Shown: one piece after another, positions 27,575 to 35,545 of the stretch
Layout of the letters: every line of letters begins with the position of its first letter
Position numbering within the stretch: the stretch's first letter is position 1
Source of the DNA: Lichenibacterium ramalinae
GTDB lineage: Bacteria > Pseudomonadota > Alphaproteobacteria > Rhizobiales > Beijerinckiaceae
DNA: 64,000 nucleotides
NCBI RefSeq assembly: GCF_004137085.1
Contig: NZ_QYBC01000002.1
Span: 310,001 to 374,000, forward strand
Reading direction: 5' to 3'
Made by a program: the position numbers and the translations under genes
Notes under the pieces: model-generated
Database searches by the model: none
What the model was told of the DNA's origin: nothing
What the model saw: the letters and a program-made list of their open reading frames with translations, nothing else

Positions 27575-27596
27575 TAAACATATCTTTATATGTTTA
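27575..27596. promoter_or_regulatory. Inverted repeat operator candidate for the ArsR-methyltransferase (SahR-like)
   Basis: TAAACATAT (27575-27583), 4 bases CTTT, then ATATGTTTA (27588-27596): a perfect 9-bp inverted repeat in otherwise GC-rich DNA, ending 11 bases before the proposed start at 27608. AT-rich dyads of this kind are typical of ArsR-family operators, including those of SahR regulators of the S-adenosylmethionine cycle. It would overlap a -10 element paired with TTGCGG at 27552-27557, fitting autorepression. Confidence 0.75.
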
Positions 27597-27607
27597 GGCA
27601 GCCCGCG

Positions 27608-28615
27608 ATGACCAAGGCCCTGTTTTCCTTCTCCTCGGCGCTGGCGGCGCTGGAAGCCGCCGGCGAAAGCACGCGGCTGCGGCTGCTGTCGCTCCTGTCC
27701 GAGGCGGAGCTGACGGTGAGCGAACTCGTCACCATCCTGGGCCAGTCGCAGCCGCGCGTGTCGCGCCACCTGAAGCTCCTGGTCGAGGGCGGGCTCGTCG
27801 AGCGCCACCGCGAGGGGGCCTGGGCCTTCTTCACGGCGGCGGACCGGGGCACCGGCGCTGCCCTGGTGCGCGACATCCTCGGCCGCATCGATCCCGAGGA
27901 CCCCGTGCTGCGCGCCGACCACGCGCGGCTCGCCGAAGCCCGGCGGAGCCGCACGGCCGCCGCCGAGGGCTATTTCGCCGCCCAGGCCCCGCATTGGGAC
28001 CGGGTGCGGGCGCTGCACGTGTCCGAGGAGCGGGTCGAGGCCGCCGTGGCCGAGGCCGTGGGTCCGGCGCGGGTGCGGGCGCTGCTCGACCTCGGCACCG
28101 GCACCGGCCGCATGCTGGAGATCCTGGCGCCGCGGGCCGACAGGGCGGTGGGGATCGACGCCAGCCACGCCATGCTGAACCTCGCCCGCCTCCGCGTCGA
28201 ACAGGGTGCTTTGCGCAACGTGCAGCTCCGCCAGGGCGACATCTACGCCTTGCCGGTGGAGCGGGACGGCTACGACCTCGTGGTGGTGCACCAGGTGCTG
28301 CACTACCTCGACGAGCCCGCCCGCGCCCTGCGCGAGGCCGCGCGCGTGCTGCGCCCCGGCGGCCGGCTGCTGGTGGTCGACTTCGCCCCCCACACCGACG
28401 AAAGCCTGCGGATCGCCCATGCCCATCGCAGGCTCGGCTTCGACCGGGCCGAGGTCGACGGCTTCATGCGCGATGCGGGCCTCGACGTGCTGCCGGGCCG
28501 CGACCTCGCGCCCGCCGCCGACGAGGCCGACAAGCTCACCGTATCGCTCTGGATGGGGCGCGACCGCCGCATCCTCGGCGACGCTCCCGTCGCGCTGCAC
28601 CGGGACGTGGCGTGA
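27608..28615 (+). CDS. ArsR-family regulator fused to a SAM-dependent methyltransferase domain (SahR-like)
   Basis: Residues 1-95 are a winged helix of the ArsR family: TRLRLLSLLSEAELTVSELV, then recognition helix QSQPRVSRHLKLLVEGGLVE and wing ERHREGAWAFF. There are no obvious metal-binding cysteines. Residues 130-300 form a class I methyltransferase fold with DLGTGTGRMLEIL (motif I), GIDASHAMLNLAR and a DLVVVHQVLHYL motif IV-like segment. Such fusions next to metF are thought to sense S-adenosylhomocysteine or SAM and repress methionine-cycle genes. ATG 27608 is preferred since the in-frame ATG 27590 lies within the operator dyad. metF starts 34 bases downstream, in the same operon. Confidence 0.88.
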   Translation: MTKALFSFSSALAALEAAGESTRLRLLSLLSEAELTVSELVTILGQSQPRVSRHLKLLVEGGLVERHREGAWAFFTAADRGTGAALVRDILGRIDPEDPVLRADHARLAEARRSRTAAAEGYFAAQAPHWDRVRALHVSEERVEAAVAEAVGPARVRALLDLGTGTGRMLEILAPRADRAVGIDASHAMLNLARLRVEQGALRNVQLRQGDIYALPVERDGYDLVVVHQVLHYLDEPARALREAARVLRPGGRLLVVDFAPHTDESLRIAHAHRRLGFDRAEVDGFMRDAGLDVLPGRDLAPAADEADKLTVSLWMGRDRRILGDAPVALHRDVA

Positions 28616-28649
28616 CGTACCGGCCCTCTCCGACCGCCCAGGACCCCGC

Positions 28650-29561
28650 ATGACCGCGCCCGACACCCTGCGTCCCAGCCGCCTGCCGGGCGCGCCCATC
28701 CGCGTCTCCTTCGAGTTCTTCCCGCCGAAGTCGGCCGAGGCCGAGGCCGCGCTGTGGCGCAGCATCGAGCGGCTGGCGCCGCTCGATCCCGACTTCGTTT
28801 CCGTGACCTACGGGGCCGGCGGCTCGACGCGCGAGCGCACCCACAACACCGTCGCCCGGCTGGTGCGCGAGACGCGGCTCAAGCCCGCCGCCCACCTCAC
28901 CTGCGTGGGGGCGACGCGCCGGGAGATCGACGACGTCGTGCGGGGCTACCGCGACGCGGGCGTGCGCCACGTCGTGGCGCTGCGCGGCGACCCGGCGGGC
29001 GGGCCCGGCACGGCCTACGAGGCGCATCCGGGCGGCTACGACAGTTCCGCCGACCTCGTGCGCGGCATCAGGGCGCTCGGCGACTTCGAGGTTTCGGTCT
29101 CGGCCTATCCCGAGAAGCACCCCGAATCGTCCAGCTTCGACGCCGACATCGACGGGCTCGCCGCCAAGGTGGATGCCGGCGCGACGCGCGCCATCACCCA
29201 GTTCTTCTTCGACAACAGCCTCTATGCCCGCTACGTCGAGCGCGTGCGCGCCCGCGGCATCGACATTCCGATCATCCCGGGCATCGCCGTCATCCAGAAC
29301 TTCAAGCAGACGGCCAATTTCGCCCGGAAGACCGGCGCCTCGGTGCCGGATTGGCTGGCCGACCGCTTCGCCGGGCTCGAATCCGACCCCGCCACCCACC
29401 AGCTCGTCGCGGCCGGCGTCGCCGCCGAGCAGGTGCTGGACCTCGTCGACCAGGGCGTGCGCGACTTCCACTTCTACACGATGAACCGCGCCGAACTCGT
29501 CTATGCCATCTGCCGGCTGCTGGGGCTCAAGCCCGAAGGCGAGCGCGCCGCCGCGGCGTGA
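28650..29561 (+). CDS. metF: Methylenetetrahydrofolate reductase
   Basis: This 303-residue FAD enzyme reduces 5,10-methylene-THF to 5-methyl-THF for methionine synthesis. The N-terminal RVSFEFFPPKSAEAE holds the catalytic Glu of the family; VSVTYGAGGSTRERT and LTCVGATRREIDD are conserved barrel strands, and HVVALRGDPAGG and the AITQFFFDNSLYARYV segment bind FAD and folate. IIPGIAVIQNFKQTANFARK near residue 210 and FHFYTMNRAELVYAI at the end are canonical. Length is normal for the bacterial single-domain form. It follows the ArsR-methyltransferase in one transcript, so it is likely controlled by it. Confidence 0.97.
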   Translation: MTAPDTLRPSRLPGAPIRVSFEFFPPKSAEAEAALWRSIERLAPLDPDFVSVTYGAGGSTRERTHNTVARLVRETRLKPAAHLTCVGATRREIDDVVRGYRDAGVRHVVALRGDPAGGPGTAYEAHPGGYDSSADLVRGIRALGDFEVSVSAYPEKHPESSSFDADIDGLAAKVDAGATRAITQFFFDNSLYARYVERVRARGIDIPIIPGIAVIQNFKQTANFARKTGASVPDWLADRFAGLESDPATHQLVAAGVAAEQVLDLVDQGVRDFHFYTMNRAELVYAICRLLGLKPEGERAAAA

Positions 29562-29583
29562 CGGACGGCGGGACGCCGCCGCC

Positions 29584-30042
29584 CTACCGCCCGCGCCGCG
29601 CCTTGAAGAAGGCCCGCAGCATGTCGGCCGCCTCGGTCTCGCGGATGCCGCCGTAGACCTCCGGAGCGTGGTGGCAGGTGGGCTGGCGGTAGAAGCGCGG
29701 ACCGTTGTCGACGGCACCGCCCTTGGCGTCCTCCGCCGCATAATACAGCCGGCGCAGGCGCGCGAAGGAGACGGCGCCCGCGCACATGGCGCAGGGCTCC
29801 AGCGTGACGTAGAGGTCGCAGCCGACGAGCCGCTCCGAGCCGAGCGCCGCGCAGGCGGCCCGGATGGCGAGCATCTCGGCATGGGCGGTGGGGTCGCGGT
29901 CGGCGAGGGTGCGGTTGCCGGCCGAGGCCAGCACGGCCCCGTCCCGCACGACGGCGGCGCCGACCGGCACTTCACCGCGGTCGGCGGCGGCGCGGGCCTC
30001 GGCGAAGGCGCGGGCGAAAGGATCCTCGGGCGTCGGCGACAC
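29584..30042 (-). CDS. tadA: tRNA-specific adenosine deaminase (A34 to inosine)
   Basis: The 152-residue zinc deaminase converts adenosine 34 of tRNA-Arg(ACG) to inosine. The catalytic motif HAEMLAIRAAC gives the zinc His and proton-shuttle Glu, and PCAMCAGAV gives both zinc cysteines. VPVGAAVVRDGAVLASAGN upstream is the usual substrate-loop region, and AADMLRAFFKARR ends the protein. The start is GTG at 30040-30042, with GGGGAG about 7 bases upstream. It is convergent with metF and divergent from the pseudouridine synthase gene. Confidence 0.96.
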   Translation of the reverse strand: MSPTPEDPFARAFAEARAAADRGEVPVGAAVVRDGAVLASAGNRTLADRDPTAHAEMLAIRAACAALGSERLVGCDLYVTLEPCAMCAGAVSFARLRRLYYAAEDAKGGAVDNGPRFYRQPTCHHAPEVYGGIRETEAADMLRAFFKARRGR

Positions 30043-30118
30043 GCAGCACTCCCCGGGTCGTCCCGTGCACGTCCGGCGGCGGCGGTGCCGTTCCCGGGAC
30101 GGACACGTGCGAGCAGGC

Positions 30119-30148
30119 TTGGTAAAGCTTGGCCGGCCCTGCTATCAC
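30119..30148 (+). promoter_or_regulatory. Promoter candidate for the pseudouridine synthase gene, possibly giving a leaderless mRNA
   Basis: TTGGTA (30119-30124), an 18-base spacer and TATCAC (30143-30148). The expected start point, 6-8 bases later, coincides with ATG at 30155. No purine-rich Shine-Dalgarno sequence precedes that ATG. Assignment is by eye. Confidence 0.45.
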
Positions 30149-30154
30149 GCCATC

Positions 30155-32272
30155 ATGACCGACACCACCAAGCCGCCGAACCGGCCCACTTCGTCGAGGC
30201 CGCGCCCGTTCGGCCGCGACGGCAAACCCGAGCGCGGCGGCGAGGCCCCCCGCGGCCGCGCTTCCGGCGAGCGCGACGCGCCGGCTCGCCGCGATGATCA
30301 TCGCCGCGACGACAATCGCCACGACGAGGGTCGCCGCGATCCGTCCGCCAAGACCCGCGGCACCGAGCCCGCCCCCCCGAAGGACGACGCCCGCATCGCC
30401 AAGGTGATGGCGCGGGCGGGCCTGTGCTCGCGCCGCGATGCCGAGGGCTGGATCGCGGCCGGCCGGGTCGCCGTCAACGGCACCGTCATCGACAGCCCGG
30501 CGCTGAACGTCAAGCCGGGAGACCGCATCACCGTCGACGACGTGCCCCTGCCCGAGCGCGAGCAGACGCGCCTGTTCATGTTCCACAAGCCGCGCGGCCT
30601 CGTCACCACGGCCCGCGACCCCGAGGGACGGCCGACGATCTTCGACAACCTGCCCGAGGGCCTCCCCCGCGTGGTCTCGGTCGGCCGGCTCGACATCAAC
30701 ACCGAGGGCCTGATGCTGCTCACCAACGACGGTGGGCTGGCCCGCGTTCTGGAGCTGCCGGCGACCGGCTGGATGCGCCGCTACCGGGTGCGCGCCAACG
30801 GCACGGTGGACCAGGCGCAGCTCGACGCGCTGAAGAACGGCGTGACGCTCGACGGCGTCGACTATGCCGGCATCGAGGCGACGCTCGACCGCGTGCAGGG
30901 CGCCAACGTGTGGCTCACCATGGGGCTGCGCGAGGGCAAGAACCGCGAGATCAAGCGGGTGCTGGAATCCCTCGGCCTCGCCGTGACGCGGCTGATCCGG
31001 CTGTCCTTCGGCCCGTTCCAGCTCGGCGAACTCGGTGAGGGCGCGGTCGAATCCGTGCCGGCCCGCGTGCTGCGCGAACAGCTCGGCCCGGGCCTGGCAG
31101 CCCAGGCCGGCGTCGACCTCGAGATCCGCGAGGAGCCGGCGCCGGGGCGCTCCCGCCGTCCCGAGGGCGTCGCCGGGGCGCGGCCGAGCCGGTCGGATCC
31201 CAATGCGCCGCGGCCCCACGTCGGCGCCCTGCGGGCCGCCCGCGAGGAAGAGGCGGGCGAGGGCCGCAAGCGCATCCAGCGCGGTGCCACGGCGGACCGC
31301 AAGGGCCGGTCGGTCGCGGTGGAGCGCGTCCTGCCGGTGAGGAGCGCGGAGGGCACCGGCACGAGCCGCAACGCCCGCCGCTTCGCCGCCGAGAAGCAGG
31401 ACGCCCGCGTGCCCCAGAGAACCCGCGCCGACGCGGCCGGCGCCCCCAAGCGCTTCGGGGCGGCCCGGCCGGTCCGCGGCGGCGATCGCCCCGAGCGGAG
31501 CGAAGGCTTCGCCGCCAGGCCCCGCACACCTCGCACCGACCGCGAGGGCTTCGCCGCCGAGAAGCAGGATGCCCGAGCCCCCCAGAGGACCCGCACCGAC
31601 GCGGCCGGCGCCCCCAAGCGTTTCGGGGCCGCCCGGCCGGTCCGCGGCGGCGATCGCCCCGAGCGGAGCGAAGGCTTCGCCGCCCGGCCCCGCACACCTC
31701 ACGCCGATGGCGAAAGCTTCGCCGCCAAGCCGCGCGCGCCGCGCACCGACCGCGAAAGCTTCGCCGCCAGGCCACGGGCGCCCCGTGCCGACGGCGAAAG
31801 CTTCCCCGCCAAGCCGCGGGCGGCCCGTGCCGGGCGCGACGGGGAGGGTTTCGCGGCGAGGCCGCGGGCCGAGCGGGCGGCCCCCGCCCGCGCCGACGAC
31901 ACCGACCGCTCGGCCGCACCGCCGCGGCGGGACCGCCCGGAAGGCTCTGCCGGGCGGGGCCGCGACGATCGCGGCACGGATTTCGGCGCCAAGCGCAAAA
32001 GCTTCGGCGAGGCGCCTTCCAACGACAGGCCGCGCTCCGGCAAGCCGAACGGGCGGCCGGGCGGCTTCGGCTCCGAACGCCCCGCGACCGGGCGCAACAA
32101 GCCGTCCGGCGGCCGACCCGGCGCGGCGCGGCCACCGGGCGGCAAGCCCTTCGGTGCCAAGCCTTTCGACGGCAGGCCGTCCGGCGGCAGGCCTGCCGGC
32201 GGCAAGCCGTCCGGTGGAAAGCCGTCCGGAGGCCGGCCGTCCGGTGGCAAGCCCCGCGGCACCCGTCCGTGA
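30155..32272 (+). CDS. rluB: RluB/RsuA-family pseudouridine synthase with a very long low-complexity tail
   Basis: The protein has 705 residues. Residues 1-75 are a charged disordered leader. An S4 domain follows (about 75-130, IAKVMARAGLCSRRDAEGWI), then the catalytic domain (about 140-310) with the family motif SVGRLDINTEGLMLLTNDGG, whose Asp is the nucleophile, and GLREGKNREIKRVLESLGL. Residues 330-705 are Arg/Ala/Gly/Lys/Pro-rich repeats: first FAAxPRAPRxDxE units including a 168-bp duplication, then GKPSGGRPSGGK units. The core should modify 23S rRNA. The basic tail may bind RNA or assembling ribosomes. Its TGA overlaps the GTG of rsmD. Confidence 0.9.
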   Translation: MTDTTKPPNRPTSSRPRPFGRDGKPERGGEAPRGRASGERDAPARRDDHRRDDNRHDEGRRDPSAKTRGTEPAPPKDDARIAKVMARAGLCSRRDAEGWIAAGRVAVNGTVIDSPALNVKPGDRITVDDVPLPEREQTRLFMFHKPRGLVTTARDPEGRPTIFDNLPEGLPRVVSVGRLDINTEGLMLLTNDGGLARVLELPATGWMRRYRVRANGTVDQAQLDALKNGVTLDGVDYAGIEATLDRVQGANVWLTMGLREGKNREIKRVLESLGLAVTRLIRLSFGPFQLGELGEGAVESVPARVLREQLGPGLAAQAGVDLEIREEPAPGRSRRPEGVAGARPSRSDPNAPRPHVGALRAAREEEAGEGRKRIQRGATADRKGRSVAVERVLPVRSAEGTGTSRNARRFAAEKQDARVPQRTRADAAGAPKRFGAARPVRGGDRPERSEGFAARPRTPRTDREGFAAEKQDARAPQRTRTDAAGAPKRFGAARPVRGGDRPERSEGFAARPRTPHADGESFAAKPRAPRTDRESFAARPRAPRADGESFPAKPRAARAGRDGEGFAARPRAERAAPARADDTDRSAAPPRRDRPEGSAGRGRDDRGTDFGAKRKSFGEAPSNDRPRSGKPNGRPGGFGSERPATGRNKPSGGRPGAARPPGGKPFGAKPFDGRPSGGRPAGGKPSGGKPSGGRPSGGKPRGTRP
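31382..31717 (+). repeat. 168-bp in-frame tandem duplication inside the pseudouridine synthase tail
   Basis: Copy 1 spans 31382-31549 and copy 2 spans 31550-31717, both starting TTCGCCGCCGAGAAGCAGGA. They are nearly identical for about 150 bases and diverge at the end. The duplication adds exactly 56 codons (FAAEKQDAR...PRTPR), so the frame is kept. Confidence 0.93.
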
Positions 32273-32823
32273 GGATCGTGGGCGGGCGGTTCCGCGGCCG
32301 CGCGCTGCGGACGCCCGCCGACGATGCGACCCGCCCGACCTCGGACCGCCTGCGCGAAACGCTGTTCGACGTCCTGGCGCATCGCTACGACGACCCCGTC
32401 GCGGGGGGCCGGGTGATCGACCTCTTCGCCGGCACGGGCGCGCTGGGGCTGGAAGCCTTGTCGCGCGGCGCCGCCCACGCGCTCTTCGTCGAGGACGGCG
32501 CGCAGGCCCGGGCCCTGATCCGTGACAACGTCGAGGCGCTGGGCGTGGCGGGCCTGTGCCGCATCTTCCGCCGCGACGCCACGCAGCTCGGCGCCGTCCA
32601 GGCCGCGCCCTTCGACCTCGCCTTCCTGGACCCGCCCTATGGGCAGGGCCTCGGCGAGGCCGCCCTCGCCGCGCTGCGGGACGGGCGCTGGCTGGTTCCG
32701 GGGGCGCTCTGCGTGCTCGAGGAGGCGGCGAGCGCGACCGTGACGGCGCCCGACGGCTTCGCCGTCGTCGAGCGGCGGGCCGCCGGCATCGCCCAGCTCC
32801 TGTTCCTGCGCCCTCAACCCTGA
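32269..32823 (+). CDS. rsmD: 16S rRNA (guanine(966)-N2)-methyltransferase
   Basis: The 184-residue RsmD/YhhF-type methyltransferase starts with MRIVGGRFRGRALRTP, then PTSDRLRETLFDVL, both family signatures. Motif I is VIDLFAGTGALGLEALSRGA (SAM binding), and motif IV is the N6/N2-amino methyltransferase FLDPPYGQG (D-P-P-Y). It modifies G966 of 16S rRNA in the small subunit. The start is GTG at 32269 within a GTGA overlap with the pseudouridine synthase gene; the pair of rRNA-modifying enzymes is a common coupled unit in alphaproteobacteria. Confidence 0.95.
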   Translation: MRIVGGRFRGRALRTPADDATRPTSDRLRETLFDVLAHRYDDPVAGGRVIDLFAGTGALGLEALSRGAAHALFVEDGAQARALIRDNVEALGVAGLCRIFRRDATQLGAVQAAPFDLAFLDPPYGQGLGEAALAALRDGRWLVPGALCVLEEAASATVTAPDGFAVVERRAAGIAQLLFLRPQP

Positions 32824-32912
32824 TCCGGCGCCGCGCTTGATTCTTCGGCACCGAGCGGCCAAAAGCCCGCTGAGCTTGACCGGCGCCTCAGCCGGCCCCG
32901 AGGAGTGACGCC

Positions 32913-33842
32913 ATGCCGACAGAAGCGACTTCGGAGAGTTTCGACAGCCGCCTGAAGTCGGTCGCCGACGCGATCGAGACGACTCTCGAAGGGTTGCTGG
33001 CGCCCGCTGCCCTGCCCGGCGAGGTGGTGCGCCCGGCGCGGCTGCTCGACGCCATGCGCTATTCGACGCTCGGCGGCGGCAAGCGGCTGCGGCCCTTCCT
33101 GGTCGTGGAAACGGCGCGGCTGTTCGGCGTCGAGGGCGAGGGCCCGCTGCGGGCCGGCGCCGCCCTGGAGATGATCCACTGCTATTCGCTGGTCCACGAC
33201 GACCTGCCCGCCATGGACGACGACGACCTGCGCCGCGGCCGCCCGACGGCCCACAAGGCCTACGACGAGGCCACCGCCATCCTGTCGGGCGACGCGCTGC
33301 TGACCTATGCTTTCGACGTGATGGCCGGGGAGGCCACCCATGCCGATGCCGGGGTGCGGGCCGCGCTGGTCCTGGGGCTCGCCCGCGCTTCGGGCCTCGG
33401 CGGCATGGTCGGGGGCCAGGCGCTCGACCTCGAAGCCGAGCGCGCCACCGCGCCGCACGAGGCCGACTTCGTGATGCGCATGCAGGCGATGAAGACGGGG
33501 GCGCTGCTGCTCTTCGGCGTCGAGGCCGGCGCCATCCTGGGGCAGGCCTCGCCCGCCGAGCGCGCGGCCCTCAAGCGCTACGGCGTCGCCCTGGGCGCGG
33601 CCTTCCAGGTTGCCGACGACATCCTCGACACGGAGTCCGACGCCGCGACGCTCGGCAAGGCCGCCGGCAAGGACGCGGACCGCAACAAGGCCACGCTGGT
33701 GGCGGCCCTCGGCCTCGACGCCGCCAAGGGCCGCCGCGACGCCCTCGCCGAGGACGCCGTGGCGGCCCTCGACGCCTTCCCCGCCGCGCGTTCCGCCCTC
33801 CTGGCGGAGGCGGCCCGCTTCACGGCGCAGCGGCGGAGCTGA
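32913..33842 (+). CDS. ispA: Polyprenyl synthetase (farnesyl/geranylgeranyl diphosphate synthase)
   Basis: The 309-residue trans-prenyltransferase has the first Asp-rich motif in LVHDDLPAMDDDDLRRG (about residues 92-108) and the second in FQVADDILDTESD (about 229-241); GGGKRLRPFLV near residue 50 binds diphosphate. It condenses isopentenyl diphosphate with allylic diphosphates to make C15 (or C20) chains for quinones, hopanoids and carotenoids. The wide DDxxxxD spacing (DDLPAMD) is that of bacterial FPP synthases. ATG 32913 has GAGGAGTGACGCC upstream, a good binding site. Convergent with degP. Confidence 0.94.
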   Translation: MPTEATSESFDSRLKSVADAIETTLEGLLAPAALPGEVVRPARLLDAMRYSTLGGGKRLRPFLVVETARLFGVEGEGPLRAGAALEMIHCYSLVHDDLPAMDDDDLRRGRPTAHKAYDEATAILSGDALLTYAFDVMAGEATHADAGVRAALVLGLARASGLGGMVGGQALDLEAERATAPHEADFVMRMQAMKTGALLLFGVEAGAILGQASPAERAALKRYGVALGAAFQVADDILDTESDAATLGKAAGKDADRNKATLVAALGLDAAKGRRDALAEDAVAALDAFPAARSALLAEAARFTAQRRS

Positions 33843-33915
33843 AGGGGCAGCGAGGGGCTGACCGCCTCAACGGCGCAGAACGTCAACCGCGGCGCCATCG
33901 AGGCGCCGGGGCCCG

Positions 33916-35397
33916 TCAGTTGAGCGTCAGCGCCACGTAGCGGACGTCGCCCTGGGGGTTCGACACCAGCAGGAGCGCGGTCTTCTTGCCGCCGTCCTTG
34001 ACGGCCTTCATCTTGGCGGCGACGTCGCCGGGGTCGCCCACCGCCACCTGGTTGACCTCCACCACGACATCGCCGGGCTTCAGCTTGTCGGCGCCGGCCG
34101 AGCCGGGCTCGACCGTGGCGACGGCGACGCCCTTCACGCTGTCCTTGACGCCGTAACGCTTGCGGAAGGCGTCGTCGAGCGTGCCGAGCCCGAGGCCGAA
34201 GGCCTGCTGCACGGCGGACTTGGGGGCGTCGGCCGCCCCCTGGTCGCGGTCGAGGCTGGCCTTCTCGACCGGCGCGTCGAGCCGCCCGAGCTTCACCGTC
34301 AGCTCCTGGGGCTTGCCGTCGCGCAGGATGGACACGACCACGTCCTTGCCGACCGGGGCGCCGGCGACGAACTTCGGCAGGTCGCGCGACTCGTGCACGT
34401 CGTGCCCGTCGAAGCCGACGATCACGTCGCCCTTCTTGAGGCCGGCCGGGCCCGCCGGGCCCTTGTCGTCGATGCCGGCGACGAGCGCGCCATGGGGCGT
34501 GCCGAGCCCCAGCGCTTCGGCGATGTCGTCCGTCACGGGCTGGATGCGCACGCCCAGCCAGCCGCGGCGCACCTCGTGGAACTCGCGTAGCTGGGCGATG
34601 ATCGGCAGCACGGTATCGGAGGGCGTGGCGAAGCCGATGCCGATCGAGCCGCCCGACGGGGACAGGATGGCGGTGTTGATGCCGATCACCTCGCCCTTCA
34701 TGTCGAAGAGCGGGCCGCCCGAATTGCCCTTGTTGATGGAGGCATCGGTCTGGATGTAGTTGTCGTAGGGGCCGGAATCGATGTTGCGGTTGCGGGCCGA
34801 GACGATGCCGGCCGTGACGGTGCCGCCGAGCCCGAAGGGGTTGCCCACCGCCATCACGGCGTCGCCGACCCGCATGGCGTCGCTGTCGCCGAAGGGCACG
34901 GACTTCAGCGGATGCGTGGGCGTGACCTTCAGCACCGCGACGTCGACCTTGCTGTCCTTGCCCACCACCTCGGCCTTGAGCTTGGTGCCGTCCGTCAGGA
35001 TCACGGTGATGTCGTTGGCACCCTCGATCACGTGGTTGTTGGTGATGACGATGCCGGCGCCGTCGATGATGAAGCCCGAGCCCAGCGAGTTGGCGCGGCG
35101 CCCGCGCGGCGCGTCCTCGTCGCCCCCGCCGCTGCCGCCGTGACGACCGAGCTGACGCTTGAAAAACTGTTCGAAGAGGTCGTCGAGCGGCGTGCCGGGC
35201 GCCGGCTTCGGAGCCACGCTCGCCTGCTTCTCCTCGGTGACCTGGGCGGCGGAGATGTTGACGACCGCGTCCGTCACCGAGGCGGCGAGGTCGGCGAGGG
35301 AATCCATGTTGCCCTTGGCGGCGGCCGGCGCCGCCGCGAGGCCGCCGGCCAGGATCAGCGCGGCCGCGGCACGGGGAAGGGAGGAGACGACGGTCAT
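33916..35397 (-). CDS. degP: Periplasmic serine endoprotease, DegP/Do family
   Basis: The 493-residue protein has a signal peptide (about 1-27), a trypsin-like domain with the triad His in ITNNHVIEGANDI, Asp in SKVDVAVLKV and Ser in NKGNSGGPLFDMKG, and two PDZ domains (about 275-365 and 395-485) with GWLGVRIQPVTDDIAEALGL and KPGDVVVEVNQVAV. It degrades or refolds misfolded envelope proteins. It lies 148 bases after hflC on the same strand, the conserved hflK-hflC-degP order, linking membrane and periplasmic quality control. The Gly/Asp-rich loop HGGSGGGDEDAPRG near residue 90 is the LA-loop region. Confidence 0.95.
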   Translation of the reverse strand: MTVVSSLPRAAAALILAGGLAAAPAAAKGNMDSLADLAASVTDAVVNISAAQVTEEKQASVAPKPAPGTPLDDLFEQFFKRQLGRHGGSGGGDEDAPRGRRANSLGSGFIIDGAGIVITNNHVIEGANDITVILTDGTKLKAEVVGKDSKVDVAVLKVTPTHPLKSVPFGDSDAMRVGDAVMAVGNPFGLGGTVTAGIVSARNRNIDSGPYDNYIQTDASINKGNSGGPLFDMKGEVIGINTAILSPSGGSIGIGFATPSDTVLPIIAQLREFHEVRRGWLGVRIQPVTDDIAEALGLGTPHGALVAGIDDKGPAGPAGLKKGDVIVGFDGHDVHESRDLPKFVAGAPVGKDVVVSILRDGKPQELTVKLGRLDAPVEKASLDRDQGAADAPKSAVQQAFGLGLGTLDDAFRKRYGVKDSVKGVAVATVEPGSAGADKLKPGDVVVEVNQVAVGDPGDVAAKMKAVKDGGKKTALLLVSNPQGDVRYVALTLN

Positions 35398-35545
35398 GGC
35401 AGCATCCCGCGCGGTGAGAGGGGGTGCCGCGACCGACCGGCCTTCTCGTCCGACCCGCCGCGCCCCCCCTCACCATACAGGAGCCCGGCGGGCCGGCAAT
35501 TCACCGCTCCCGCGGCACGGAGACCGCGGGGCCGGCGGGCGCGCC

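Noticed and set aside
25745-28765. A 1006-codon minus-strand frame across the SDR and ArsR-methyltransferase genes
   Set aside because: Antisense shadow of genes with full catalytic motifs; it also crosses a terminator, operators and repeats.
29972-32851. A 959-codon minus-strand frame antisense to the pseudouridine synthase
   Set aside because: Arg/Gly/Ala-rich shadow of the repetitive tail, with no domain.
33889-33908. Hairpin CGGCGCC-ATCGA-GGCGCCG between ispA and degP as a terminator
   Set aside because: Perfect but short stem without T-run on either strand in very GC-rich DNA; could be chance.
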